Positions 1-5,021 are shown, counted from the first letter of the stretch. The stretch: DNA of 5,682 nt from Candidatus Dormiibacterota bacterium (GCA_003151665.1 PLYD01000280.1:17193-22874); one strand, 5' to 3'. Notes: generated by a model from the letters alone, not told the origin. Program-made: numbers and translations.

Positions 1-188
1 ACCATGCCGCGGTCCTTGAACGATCCAGTCGGGTTCAGGCCCTCGTACTTGAAGTAGAGGTTTTTCAAACCGAGAGCCTTGCCGATGTTCCGGCTTGGCA
101 CGAGTGGGGTCGAGCCTTCCTGGAGGTCGATCTCGGGCGTCGCGGGCCCGACCGGTAGGTGCTCGCGGTAGCGAGCGATGACGCCCAT
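1..188 (-). CDS. thrC: Threonine synthase, N-terminal part (runs off left edge)
   Basis: This is the first 62 codons of threonine synthase, the PLP enzyme that converts O-phosphohomoserine to threonine and phosphate in the cytoplasm. The visible part shows the family pattern: a QEGSTPLVPS segment at residues 23-32 and, at about residues 52-62, NPTGSFKDRGM, in which Lys58 is the expected Schiff-base lysine for PLP. The start is taken as the ATG at 188-186, five bases past the stop of hom. A TTG at 197-195, overlapping the hom stop, is an in-frame alternative. Neither has a good ribosome binding site, so translation is probably coupled to hom. The hom-thrC order is a common threonine operon layout; a homoserine kinase gene could follow outside the window. 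Family assignment is secure; the start is less so. Confidence 0.95.
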   Translation of the reverse strand, partial: MGVIARYREHLPVGPATPEIDLQEGSTPLVPSRNIGKALGLKNLYFKYEGLNPTGSFKDRGM

Positions 189-193
189 GCCGG

Positions 194-1486
194 TCAAAAA
201 ACTCGGAGGAAAGACGACACCGCGTGCACCGGCTCCAGTTTCGCTATCGCGGCTCGCGCCTTCTGCAGGCTCGCGTCGCTCGAGGGATGCGTGGTCACCA
301 CGATCTCCGCCGTGCGCTCCTCCACCCACGCACCCTTTTGAATGAAGCTCGAGATGCTTACGCCCTCCTCGGCGTAAACCTGGCCGATCGCAGCCAGCAC
401 GCCGGCGCGATCGTCGACGCGAATCCTGTAGTACGCGCGGGTCATCACCTCCCCCATCGGGATCACAGCGACCCGGTCGTCGAAGGTGAAGGACGGGCGG
501 CTCTGCACGCCACGGCGGATCGAGCGAGCCAGGTCGATCAGATCTCCGACGACAGCGGAAGCGGTCGGCCGGCCCCCAGCGCCCTGTCCTACCAGAAGCA
601 CCTGACCGACCAGGTCGCCTTCGACGAAGACCGCGTTGGTGGCGCCTTCGACCTGGGCCAGCGGATGCTCGAGGGGAACCATCGCGGGGTGGACGCGCGC
701 CTCGATGCGGCCAGGGTGACGCTGGGTGTGCGCGATGAGCTTGATGGCGTAGCCGAGCTCACGTGCGTACCGGAAATCCACGGGCTCGATGCCCTCGATG
801 CCCTCGCGAAAGATGTCTTCGGGGCGGACCTTTATTTCGTAAGCGATAGAGCCGAGGATGGCGAGCTTGTACGTGGCATCGAACCCGCCGACGTCGTCGA
901 TGGGATCGGCCTCAGCGAAACCCGCAACCTGAGCTTCTCGCACGGCCTCGTCGAGGGTTAGGTTCGCCGCGGCCATCCGGCCGAGGACGTAGTTGGTGGT
1001 CCCGTTGATGACCGCCGACAGCCGCTCGATGCGGTTGGCCTGCAGGTCGGTGCGAAATGTGCTGATCAGCGGGATACCACCGCCGACCGCAGCCTCGAAG
1101 TACAGGTCCACGTTCTTTTCGGCGGCGAGGTCGAGCAGGTCGGGGCCGTGCTTGGCCATGACCACCTTATTGGCGGTCACCACGTGCTTCCCGGCCCTAA
1201 TCGCCCGCTCCAGGTAACCCCTCATGGGCTCCTCCCCGCCCGCCACCTCGACGATCACGTTGATCTCAGGGTCTTCCAGGAGGGCGGCGGGATTGGTAGT
1301 GAGCAGCTCCTTGTCGACCTCGACCGCACGGCGCTTGGCGAGGTCGCGAACGAGCACTCGCCGCAAGCAGAGCTCCATACCCGCCCGGCGCGCCAGCTGC
1401 GTCTGCCACGTGAGCATTCGCTCGGCCACCTGCGTGCCCACGGTCCCGAGACCGATTAGGCCGACATTGAGAGGGCTGGATGCCAT
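194..1486 (-). CDS. hom: Homoserine dehydrogenase with C-terminal ACT domain
   Basis: A 430-residue NAD(P)-dependent homoserine dehydrogenase, which reduces aspartate semialdehyde to homoserine at the branch point to threonine and methionine. The Rossmann motif GLGTVG is at residues 12-17. TANK is at 104-107, the GGGIPLI substrate-site segment at about 135-141, and the signature AEADPIDDVGGFDATYK at 191-207, which contains the expected catalytic Asp203 and Lys207. Residues from about 353 to the end form an ACT domain (RIRVDDRAGVLAAIGQV at 355-371), so allosteric feedback by threonine is likely from family knowledge. The length matches the monofunctional ACT-containing class. The reading frame stays open upstream to 1657, but residues before the ATG at 1486 do not resemble the family and lie over the divergent gene, so that ATG is preferred. 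It heads an operon with thrC. Confidence 0.97.
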   Translation of the reverse strand: MASSPLNVGLIGLGTVGTQVAERMLTWQTQLARRAGMELCLRRVLVRDLAKRRAVEVDKELLTTNPAALLEDPEINVIVEVAGGEEPMRGYLERAIRAGKHVVTANKVVMAKHGPDLLDLAAEKNVDLYFEAAVGGGIPLISTFRTDLQANRIERLSAVINGTTNYVLGRMAAANLTLDEAVREAQVAGFAEADPIDDVGGFDATYKLAILGSIAYEIKVRPEDIFREGIEGIEPVDFRYARELGYAIKLIAHTQRHPGRIEARVHPAMVPLEHPLAQVEGATNAVFVEGDLVGQVLLVGQGAGGRPTASAVVGDLIDLARSIRRGVQSRPSFTFDDRVAVIPMGEVMTRAYYRIRVDDRAGVLAAIGQVYAEEGVSISSFIQKGAWVEERTAEIVVTTHPSSDASLQKARAAIAKLEPVHAVSSFLRVF

Positions 1487-1492
1487 GCGCGC

Positions 1493-1499
1493 TATTCTC
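1493..1499. promoter_or_regulatory. Possible bidirectional -10 element between hom and the divergent gene
   Basis: The plus strand reads TATTCT at 1493-1498, seven bases before the GTG at 1506. The minus strand reads GAGAAT at 1499-1494, seven bases before the ATG of hom at 1486. Each fits the spacing of a -10 box to a leaderless start, and the two boxes overlap on opposite strands. TATTCT fits TANNNT; GAGAAT matches TATAAT at four of six positions. No good -35 is visible on either strand: TTGAGA at 1467-1472 leaves a 20-base spacer, which is too long. Function is inferred from position and composition only. Confidence 0.4.
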
Positions 1500-1505
1500 C
1501 CTGGC

Positions 1506-2465
1506 GTGACCCTGGTCCTGCGCGAGGCCGATGTCGAGCGAGTCATCCAGATGGATCCCGTGATCGCGGCAGTGGAGTCAGCGATGCGCGAGCTGGGCAA
1601 CGGCGTTGCGCAGAACGAGCCCCGCAGGCGGGCGTTCGCCCCGGGCGGGATGCTCAACGTGATGTTCGCCTCCTATCCCGGCGGCGGTTGCACAGGGCTG
1701 AAGGCGTACACGGTGGCCGCGGGCCGCGTGCGGTTTCTGGTGGTCCAGTTCGCCCTCGACGGCTCCCTCCAGGCCCTGATCGAAGCCGACCTGATGGGGG
1801 CCTATCGCACAGGTGCAGCTTCCGCCGTCGCGGTCCGGGCCCTCGGGCCACGGGGCCCGGCGACGGTGGCTTTGATCGGCGCAGGCCGGCAAGCGGCCAC
1901 GCAAGCGCTCGCGATCTCTCGAGTCCTGGAGATCAAGGAGCTGCGGGTCTTTGCTCGAGACCCGGCGCACCGGTCTGCCTTCGCGGCCGAACAGGGCAAA
2001 CGGCTTGGCATCAGGGTCACTGCAGCGTCGAGCGCGGAAGCCGCGGTGCGCGGTGCGGACGTCGTGGTCACGATGACCACGAGCTCGGTCCCGGTGATCG
2101 AAGCGTCATGGGTCGCAAACCACGCGTTGGTGGTTGCCGCCGGCTCGAACTTTCCAAATCGAGCGGAGGTCCCTGCCGAGCTCGTGACCATGGCGCAATC
2201 TGTGGTGGTCGATCAGCGGGAGGCGGCTCAGCTCGAGAGCGGTGACCTGATCCAGGCCGTCGCCGCGGGAAAGTTCGACTGGGAGCGCGCCACCGACCTG
2301 GGCTCTGTGCTCACGGGAACCTGGAAGCGGCCGGAGCCAGCGGGAATCACGCTGTTCGAGTCGCACGGCCTTGCACTTTGGGACCTGGCCGCTGCCACGG
2401 TAGTGGTCGCTGCGGCCCGCGAGCGCCGCCTCGGCGAGGAAATCGAGCTCTTCTCGCCCGCTTAG
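1506..2465 (+). CDS. Ornithine cyclodeaminase / mu-crystallin family NAD(P)-binding protein
   Basis: A 319-residue protein of the ornithine cyclodeaminase/mu-crystallin family, which includes ornithine cyclodeaminase, alanine dehydrogenase and ketimine or imine reductases. Seen in the sequence are Lys66 in GLKAYT, the family segment YRTGAASAVAV at 100-110 with Arg101, the dinucleotide motif GAGRQA at 125-130, and GSNFPNRAEVP at 213-223. True ornithine cyclodeaminases carry an aspartate in the last motif (a GxDxPGK-like pattern); here the position holds Asn215, so an imine reductase or amino-acid dehydrogenase activity is at least as likely, and the substrate cannot be told. The start chosen is the GTG at 1506, which matches the usual N-terminus (MTLVLREADVERV) and sits seven bases after a TATTCT box. 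The ATG at 1485 would add seven residues and overlap the hom start codon. The stop overlaps that of the convergent gene. Confidence 0.9.
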   Translation: MTLVLREADVERVIQMDPVIAAVESAMRELGNGVAQNEPRRRAFAPGGMLNVMFASYPGGGCTGLKAYTVAAGRVRFLVVQFALDGSLQALIEADLMGAYRTGAASAVAVRALGPRGPATVALIGAGRQAATQALAISRVLEIKELRVFARDPAHRSAFAAEQGKRLGIRVTAASSAEAAVRGADVVVTMTTSSVPVIEASWVANHALVVAAGSNFPNRAEVPAELVTMAQSVVVDQREAAQLESGDLIQAVAAGKFDWERATDLGSVLTGTWKRPEPAGITLFESHGLALWDLAAATVVVAAARERRLGEEIELFSPA

Positions 2466-2755
2466 GGCTGGATGTGGCCCGGAATCGATTGCGGCGCCAG
2501 AGCGCCAAGTCCGAAGGCGGAGCCGACCAGGTATGCCGCCACCAGGATGATCACCAGGGCCGCGCTCGCCGTTGTGTAGAGGAGCCAGGCGGGAGGTCCG
2601 GTGCCGGCGATCCGGACCATGAGGTCAGACCAATCGGGGCCCCGGCGCGGGCTCCAGTTGTCGACCGTGGTCCGGATCATCCGGCCAAGGTCGTCTTCGG
2701 AGGGTATAGCGGACCCTCCCTGTGTGGGTTTATCTTCCACGTAGGGCACCTTCAC
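2462..2755 (-). CDS. Small single-pass membrane protein, candidate anti-sigma factor
   Basis: A 97-residue protein not recognised by sequence. Residues 1-54 are polar and probably cytoplasmic, about 55-80 form one strongly hydrophobic helix (WLLYTTASAALVIILVAAYL within it), and only about 17 residues follow. It starts with a GTG and overlaps the end of the ECF sigma gene by 26 bases, so the two are almost certainly co-transcribed and translationally coupled. A cytoplasmic N-terminus followed by one helix, directly downstream of an ECF sigma factor, is the classical anti-sigma layout, and the stretch RTTVDNWSPRRGPDWSDLM at 28-46 resembles the short helical lead-in to the membrane seen in such proteins. 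It has no His/Cys residues for a zinc-type anti-sigma domain and no extracytoplasmic sensor domain. The role is inferred from context; the gene itself is fairly likely real because the frame, overlap and helix agree. Confidence 0.65.
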   Translation of the reverse strand: MKVPYVEDKPTQGGSAIPSEDDLGRMIRTTVDNWSPRRGPDWSDLMVRIAGTGPPAWLLYTTASAALVIILVAAYLVGSAFGLGALAPQSIPGHIQP

Positions 2756-3284
2756 TACTCGAACGCTTCTGTTCCCAGTCTTGGTCGCTTCCAGTCGCTT
2801 TTCTCATGATGGCAACCGCCTTGGCGATCCTGGAGGCCACGGTGCCGGCGGGGACACCCAGCACCGAGGCGATCTCCTCGCGGGTGAGGCCGTCGTAGTA
2901 GTGCAAGATCACGGCCGCCCTCAGCTTCGGGCTCAGCGCGCTGAGCGCCTTCGTCACCACGTCTCTGGCCTCGGCCCGATCGTAGTCGCGCCGGTCGGGG
3001 GGCACGTAAAGGCGGGCGGGAAGGAAGCGGGCCAGCTTCTGCCGGCGCAGGTAGGAGATGGCTAGGTTGATGCCGATCCGGCGCAGCCACGCGCCCGGGG
3101 GGGCGGTGGGTGTGTAACGGTCGCGAGCGCGGTAGGCACGGACGAAAGTCTCTTGCGTCAGGTCTTCGGCCGCCGCGGCATCGAGCACCACCGCACGGAT
3201 CGAGCGGTACACGGAGCGGTACTCTTGGTCATAGAGCTCCCGGAACTGGGTTGCGGGATTGAGATCGTCCTTGCTCTCTGACAC
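2730..3284 (-). CDS. ECF-type RNA polymerase sigma factor (sigma-70 family)
   Basis: A 184-residue extracytoplasmic-function sigma factor that directs RNA polymerase to a dedicated promoter set. Sigma region 2 spans about residues 15-80, with the core-binding segment AAAEDLTQETFVRAY at 37-51 and GAWLRRIGINLAISYLRR at 64-81. Region 4 spans about 107-162 and includes LSPKLRAAVILHYYDGLTRE at 117-136 and the helix-turn-helix EEIASVLGVPAGTVASRIAK at 136-155. There is no region 3, as expected for the class. The start is a GTG at 3284 without a convincing ribosome binding site; the frame fits the family N-terminus. The downstream membrane gene overlaps its 3' end and is a candidate partner anti-sigma factor. 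The C-terminal tail after about residue 165 is unusually polar and overlaps the next gene. Family certain; regulon unknown. Confidence 0.95.
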   Translation of the reverse strand: MSESKDDLNPATQFRELYDQEYRSVYRSIRAVVLDAAAAEDLTQETFVRAYRARDRYTPTAPPGAWLRRIGINLAISYLRRQKLARFLPARLYVPPDRRDYDRAEARDVVTKALSALSPKLRAAVILHYYDGLTREEIASVLGVPAGTVASRIAKAVAIMRKATGSDQDWEQKRSSSEGALRGR

Positions 3285-3296
3285 ACCGTAAGTGTG
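3282..3296. repeat. Short inverted repeat over the sigma-factor start codon
   Basis: CACACCGTAAGTGTG is a perfect 5-base dyad (CACAC/GTGTG) with a 5-base centre. It includes the GTG start codon of the ECF sigma gene and lies in the 62-base gap to the divergent membrane gene. It could be an operator or a small mRNA hairpin covering the start, but a dyad this short may be chance. Confidence 0.3.
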
Positions 3297-3336
3297 ATGA
3301 CATTGAACGGCCGCCGGAAGCGATGGAGCATGGACT

Positions 3337-3341
3337 AGGTG
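3337..3341 (+). promoter_or_regulatory. Ribosome binding site candidate for the broken membrane gene
   Basis: AGGTG lies five bases before the ATG at 3347. It favours that ATG over an in-frame ATG at 3323, which would add eight non-hydrophobic residues before the membrane segment. Confidence 0.35.
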
Positions 3342-3346
3342 TCCGT

Positions 3347-3708
3347 ATGAGACCCAAGCGTTGGATGCTCGTGGTGATTTGGTTGGGGTGGCCCCTAGTC
3401 ATCGCCGGCCTGATTGTCGCGACCTTCTACTCGATTTTCCGGTCGCCGGAGTCGTGCTTGCGCTCGCCTACCTCCCAGCTAATGCCTCCAGCAACCTTAT
3501 GCTCACGAGAGCGCGCACAAGGTTTGGCTGGCGAGCGAGCCTTGACCTGTTATCTGCCGCCGCTTTGAGCGCCGTGCTAGTTTCGGAGCATCCGGCGCTA
3601 CCTTTCTGGCTGACCCTGCTCGGTACCGCGGCTGCGATCTTGAGCATCGTGTCAGGCGTCGTTGCGCTCGTCGCATGGAGACATCGTCGGATGGTCGCGT
3701 CGTGCTGA
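3347..3708 (+). pseudogene. Small multi-helix membrane protein gene with a frameshift
   Basis: Two overlapping frames together encode one plausible membrane protein. From the ATG at 3347 the first frame gives MRPKRW followed by a hydrophobic helix to about FYSI (near 3436), then turns into non-membrane sequence and stops at 3568. The next frame is non-hydrophobic before 3436 but afterwards gives FPVAGVVLALAYLPANA, a second stretch LDLLSAAALSAVLV, and FWLTLLGTAAAILSIV, ending in a basic tail and stopping at 3708. Restoring one T in the run at 3435-3438 (ATTTTCC to ATTTTTCC) joins them into a 120-residue protein with about four hydrophobic segments. I do not recognise the family. The gene is divergent from the ECF sigma factor. 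The break may be a true mutation or a homopolymer sequencing error; no canonical slippery heptamer for programmed -1 shifting is present. Confidence 0.55.
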
Positions 3709-3790
3709 GGAGCACCGGTCCTGGTGGGTTGAGCTGACATCCGCTCGATCATCAAGAGCCGCTATCCGTGTCGCGTCAGGGACCAGGTTG
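3709..3790. other. Spacer with no identifiable feature
   Basis: I see no gene, hairpin with T run or repeat here. It lies downstream of both the broken membrane gene and the convergent tRNA-Leu, so terminators would be expected, but none of the simple intrinsic type is visible. Confidence 0.5.
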
Positions 3791-3875
3791 TGGTGGGCGA
3801 CCCGGGACTCGAACCCGGATGAGTTACCTCACACGCCCCTCAAACGTGCGCGTCTACCAGTTCCGCCAGCCGCCC
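3791..3875 (-). tRNA. tRNA-Leu (anticodon GAG)
   Basis: An 85-base class II tRNA with encoded CCA. The acceptor stem pairs GGGCGGC with GTCGCCC (one G-U). The anticodon stem pairs CACGT with GCGTG around the loop TTGAGGG, giving anticodon GAG, which reads CUC and CUU leucine codons. A long variable arm (TGAG/CTCA) identifies the Leu/Ser/Tyr class and fits Leu. The T arm is CCGGG-TTCGAGT-CCCGG. A73 is followed by CCA at 3793-3791. All arms fold, so it should be functional. Confidence 0.97.
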
Positions 3876-3889
3876 AGCTGAGCCGATTG

Positions 3890-3895
3890 ATTCTA
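3890..3895 (-). promoter_or_regulatory. Candidate -10 box for tRNA-Leu
   Basis: TAGAAT on the minus strand (five of six bases of TATAAT) ends 14 bases before the mature 5' end of tRNA-Leu, which would leave a short leader of about eight bases. No clear -35 is seen; the -35 position falls on the CCA end of the tRNA fragment at 3913. Inferred from position and match only. Confidence 0.35.
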
Positions 3896-3912
3896 GCGAA
3901 GGGCAAGTGTGC

Positions 3913-3955
3913 TGGTACCCGCGGCAAGACTCGAACTCGCAACCTCCTGATCTAA
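3913..3955 (-). pseudogene. Isolated 3' half of a tRNA (degenerate tRNA or integration scar)
   Basis: The minus strand carries a clean tRNA 3' end: a T arm GCGAG-TTCGAGT-CTTGC (five pairs, one G-U), then CGCGGGT as the 3' acceptor strand, A73 and CCA. Upstream of the T arm, ATCAGGAGGTT looks like the 3' side of an anticodon arm with variable loop. Beyond that the tRNA pattern is lost: no D arm with AGC..GG..GC is found and no ACCCGCG-like 5' acceptor strand. The best placed candidate, ACCTTCG at 3986-3980, leaves one mismatch and does not lead into a D arm. It is not a copy of either neighbouring tRNA, whose 3' halves differ. Amino-acid identity cannot be assigned; the apparent loop reads CTTAGAT. 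A displaced tRNA 3' end is what site-specific integration in a tRNA gene leaves behind, but simple decay is also possible. Confidence 0.5.
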
Positions 3956-3969
3956 GGCCCCATTTGGTT

Positions 3970-4081
3970 TTCGTCGCGACGAAGGTACGCAGTCATTCTC
4001 GCCACGAATTCGGCGCTGAATCGCTGGACTTTGGACCCAAGCCGCCCGAGGCGAAACCTTGGATTTGGAGGGCTGCGTACC
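3970..4081. repeat. Nested inverted repeats forming a branched dyad element
   Basis: This gene-free stretch between the tRNA fragment and tRNA-Arg is full of complementary arms. A perfect 14-base palindrome, TTCGTCGCGACGAA, fills 3970-3983. Directly after it, GGTACGCAG at 3984-3992 is the exact reverse complement of CTGCGTACC at 4073-4081. Inside, ATTC and CGCC at 3995-3998 and 4000-4003 pair with GGCG and GAAT at 4012-4015 and 4018-4021. CCAAG and CGCC at 4037-4041 and 4043-4046 pair with GGCG and CTTGG at 4050-4053 and 4058-4062. Together these could fold as an outer stem carrying two hairpins, in RNA of either strand or in single-stranded DNA. It matches no family I recognise. GC-rich DNA gives short dyads easily, so the function is unknown. 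Confidence 0.45.
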
Positions 4082-4108
4082 GTGCTATTACGGACCATCC
4101 GGCAAAGG

Positions 4109-4182
4109 TGCCCGCTGAGGGATTCGAACCCCCGACCCTCTGTTCCGAAGACAGATGCTCTGGTCCACTGAGCTAAGCGGGC
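4109..4182 (-). tRNA. tRNA-Arg (anticodon UCG)
   Basis: A 74-base class I tRNA without a complete encoded CCA: A73 is followed by CCT, so CCA must be finished by nucleotidyltransferase. The acceptor stem pairs GCCCGCT perfectly with AGCGGGC. The D arm has the usual AGCTCAG...AGAGC form. The anticodon stem TCTGT/ACAGA holds the loop CTTCGGA, giving anticodon UCG for arginine CGN codons. The T arm is GGGGG-TTCGAAT-CCCTC, with one G-U pair. All arms fold. Confidence 0.97.
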
Positions 4183-4194
4183 GTAGCGAGGCTC

Positions 4195-4230
4195 CCCAGT
4201 TTGTTTCGCACCGACTCAGTAAAAACTGGG
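4195..4230. terminator. Inverted repeat between the PHP gene and tRNA-Arg, weak terminator candidate
   Basis: CCCAGTTT at 4195-4202 pairs exactly with AAACTGGG at 4223-4230 across a 20-base loop. It starts eight bases past the stop of the PHP gene, where a terminator would be expected. The long loop and the lack of a T run after the stem on the minus strand make it a poor intrinsic terminator; it could also be part of the tRNA-Arg promoter region. Confidence 0.3.
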
Positions 4231-4237
4231 AGGCAGT

Positions 4238-4933
4238 TCAGACTACCGCGACGTACCGCTCGTGATTCAGCCCCCAGGCCGCGTACCGCATCAAACCCAT
4301 TGCCCGGTAACGCTGGCGGCCCGCGCGCGTCTCTCCGCTTTCAATGGCTCTTCGCAGCGCTTCAGTAGTCGTGCCGGGAAACTCTGTGAACGCACGGCCT
4401 ACCGCATCCACTATGTGTGCGTCGGAGCAGCCAAGCTCAGCCGCACCCAGTCCCAGGTTCAAACGGTGCGCGAGCTGATTGAACAGATAGAAGCCAGGCG
4501 TGGCGTTCTCCACCTCGACCCCGTCGAAATCAAGCTCTGCCGCCAGCCAGCCCACCCCATGCACCGGCCCGTTCCTCACCTGCCGCGTCGTGCGCCAAAA
4601 CGGATGTGCCGCGATGGCTAGGCCGCCCTGGTCGTGAATCGAGTGGACTGTCGCAGCTGCCGACATGCCCGGCTTCACACGACGCTCGAGGAACAATCCG
4701 ATGATGTGACCGTCGCGGCTCGAAACCTCTTCGCCCACGATCACGTGAAGCCGCCTTCGCCTGGCGGCATGCTCGGCGGCGCGAAGCGCTCCTTCAATCG
4801 TGTCGTGATCCGTGACCGCGATCACATTCAACCCAGCCCGGCGGGCGGCGTGGTCGACCAGCTCCGCGGGCGACGGCCAGCCGTCGCTAGCGGTTGTATG
4901 CATGTGGAGGTCGGCTCGACCCCAAGCAACCAT
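4238..4933 (-). CDS. PHP-domain metal-dependent phosphoesterase
   Basis: A 231-residue protein of the polymerase-and-histidinol-phosphatase (PHP) family, cytoplasmic metal-dependent phosphoesterases that often act on nucleotides or sugar phosphates. The metal-ligand motifs are all visible: DLHMHT at 8-13 with the HxH pair, SDG at 16-18, VTDHDT at 40-45, GEE at 67-69, AAHPF at 108-112, and CSDAH at 169-173. This order is close to the RNase AM / 3',5'-nucleotide phosphatase subgroup, but the substrate cannot be fixed from motifs. The start is placed at the ATG at 4933, just before the PHP core (MVAWGRADLHMHT); an in-frame ATG at 4966 would add 11 residues that do not look conserved. It is monocistronic in view and divergent from the acyl-CoA ligase with a 96-base gap. 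Confidence 0.92.
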   Translation of the reverse strand: MVAWGRADLHMHTTASDGWPSPAELVDHAARRAGLNVIAVTDHDTIEGALRAAEHAARRRRLHVIVGEEVSSRDGHIIGLFLERRVKPGMSAAATVHSIHDQGGLAIAAHPFWRTTRQVRNGPVHGVGWLAAELDFDGVEVENATPGFYLFNQLAHRLNLGLGAAELGCSDAHIVDAVGRAFTEFPGTTTEALRRAIESGETRAGRQRYRAMGLMRYAAWGLNHERYVAVV

Positions 4934-4941
4934 GGGTGTGC

Positions 4942-4947
4942 ATCCTA
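4942..4947 (-). promoter_or_regulatory. Possible leaderless-type -10 box (or SD) for the PHP gene
   Basis: TAGGAT on the minus strand fits TANNNT and ends eight bases before the ATG at 4933, consistent with a leaderless transcript starting at or near that codon. The same bases contain AGGA and could instead be a weak ribosome binding site with a 9-base spacing. Both readings support the 4933 start. Confidence 0.3.
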
Positions 4948-5015
4948 CGCCCGACGGCCTTACCATCGACCTTTCCGCATTCCTTTATTCCTTCTCCAAG
5001 TCCAAGACACAAGTT

Positions 5016-5021
5016 GGGAGG
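5016..5021 (+). promoter_or_regulatory. Ribosome binding site for the acyl-CoA ligase
   Basis: GGGAGG lies eight bases before the ATG at 5030. It is the strongest Shine-Dalgarno match in the window and decides this start over the in-frame ATG at 5042 and GTG at 5021. Confidence 0.65.

Noticed and set aside
224..961. A 245-codon open frame on the plus strand, opposite hom
   Set aside because: It is antisense to the conserved hom frame, shows no family motif, and its open length is explained by high GC content.
1486..1657. The 57-codon N-terminal extension of hom up to 1657
   Set aside because: The added residues do not resemble homoserine dehydrogenases, and the region is coding for the divergent gene.
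3434..3440. Programmed -1 ribosomal frameshift site
   Set aside because: ATTTTCC does not form an X XXY YYZ heptamer in the reading frame, and no clear downstream stimulatory structure was found.
3984..4081. Integron attC site
   Set aside because: The outer arms lack the GTTRRRY/RYYYAAC core sites, and no integrase or cassette array is present.
3913..4108. A group I intron splitting a tRNA at the anticodon loop
   Set aside because: No 5' tRNA exon with a D arm occurs upstream on the minus strand before tRNA-Arg, and no intron core is recognisable.
3662..4176. Two plus-strand open frames of 89-97 codons through the tRNA region
   Set aside because: They read across the antisense strands of two functional tRNAs and have no coding character of their own.
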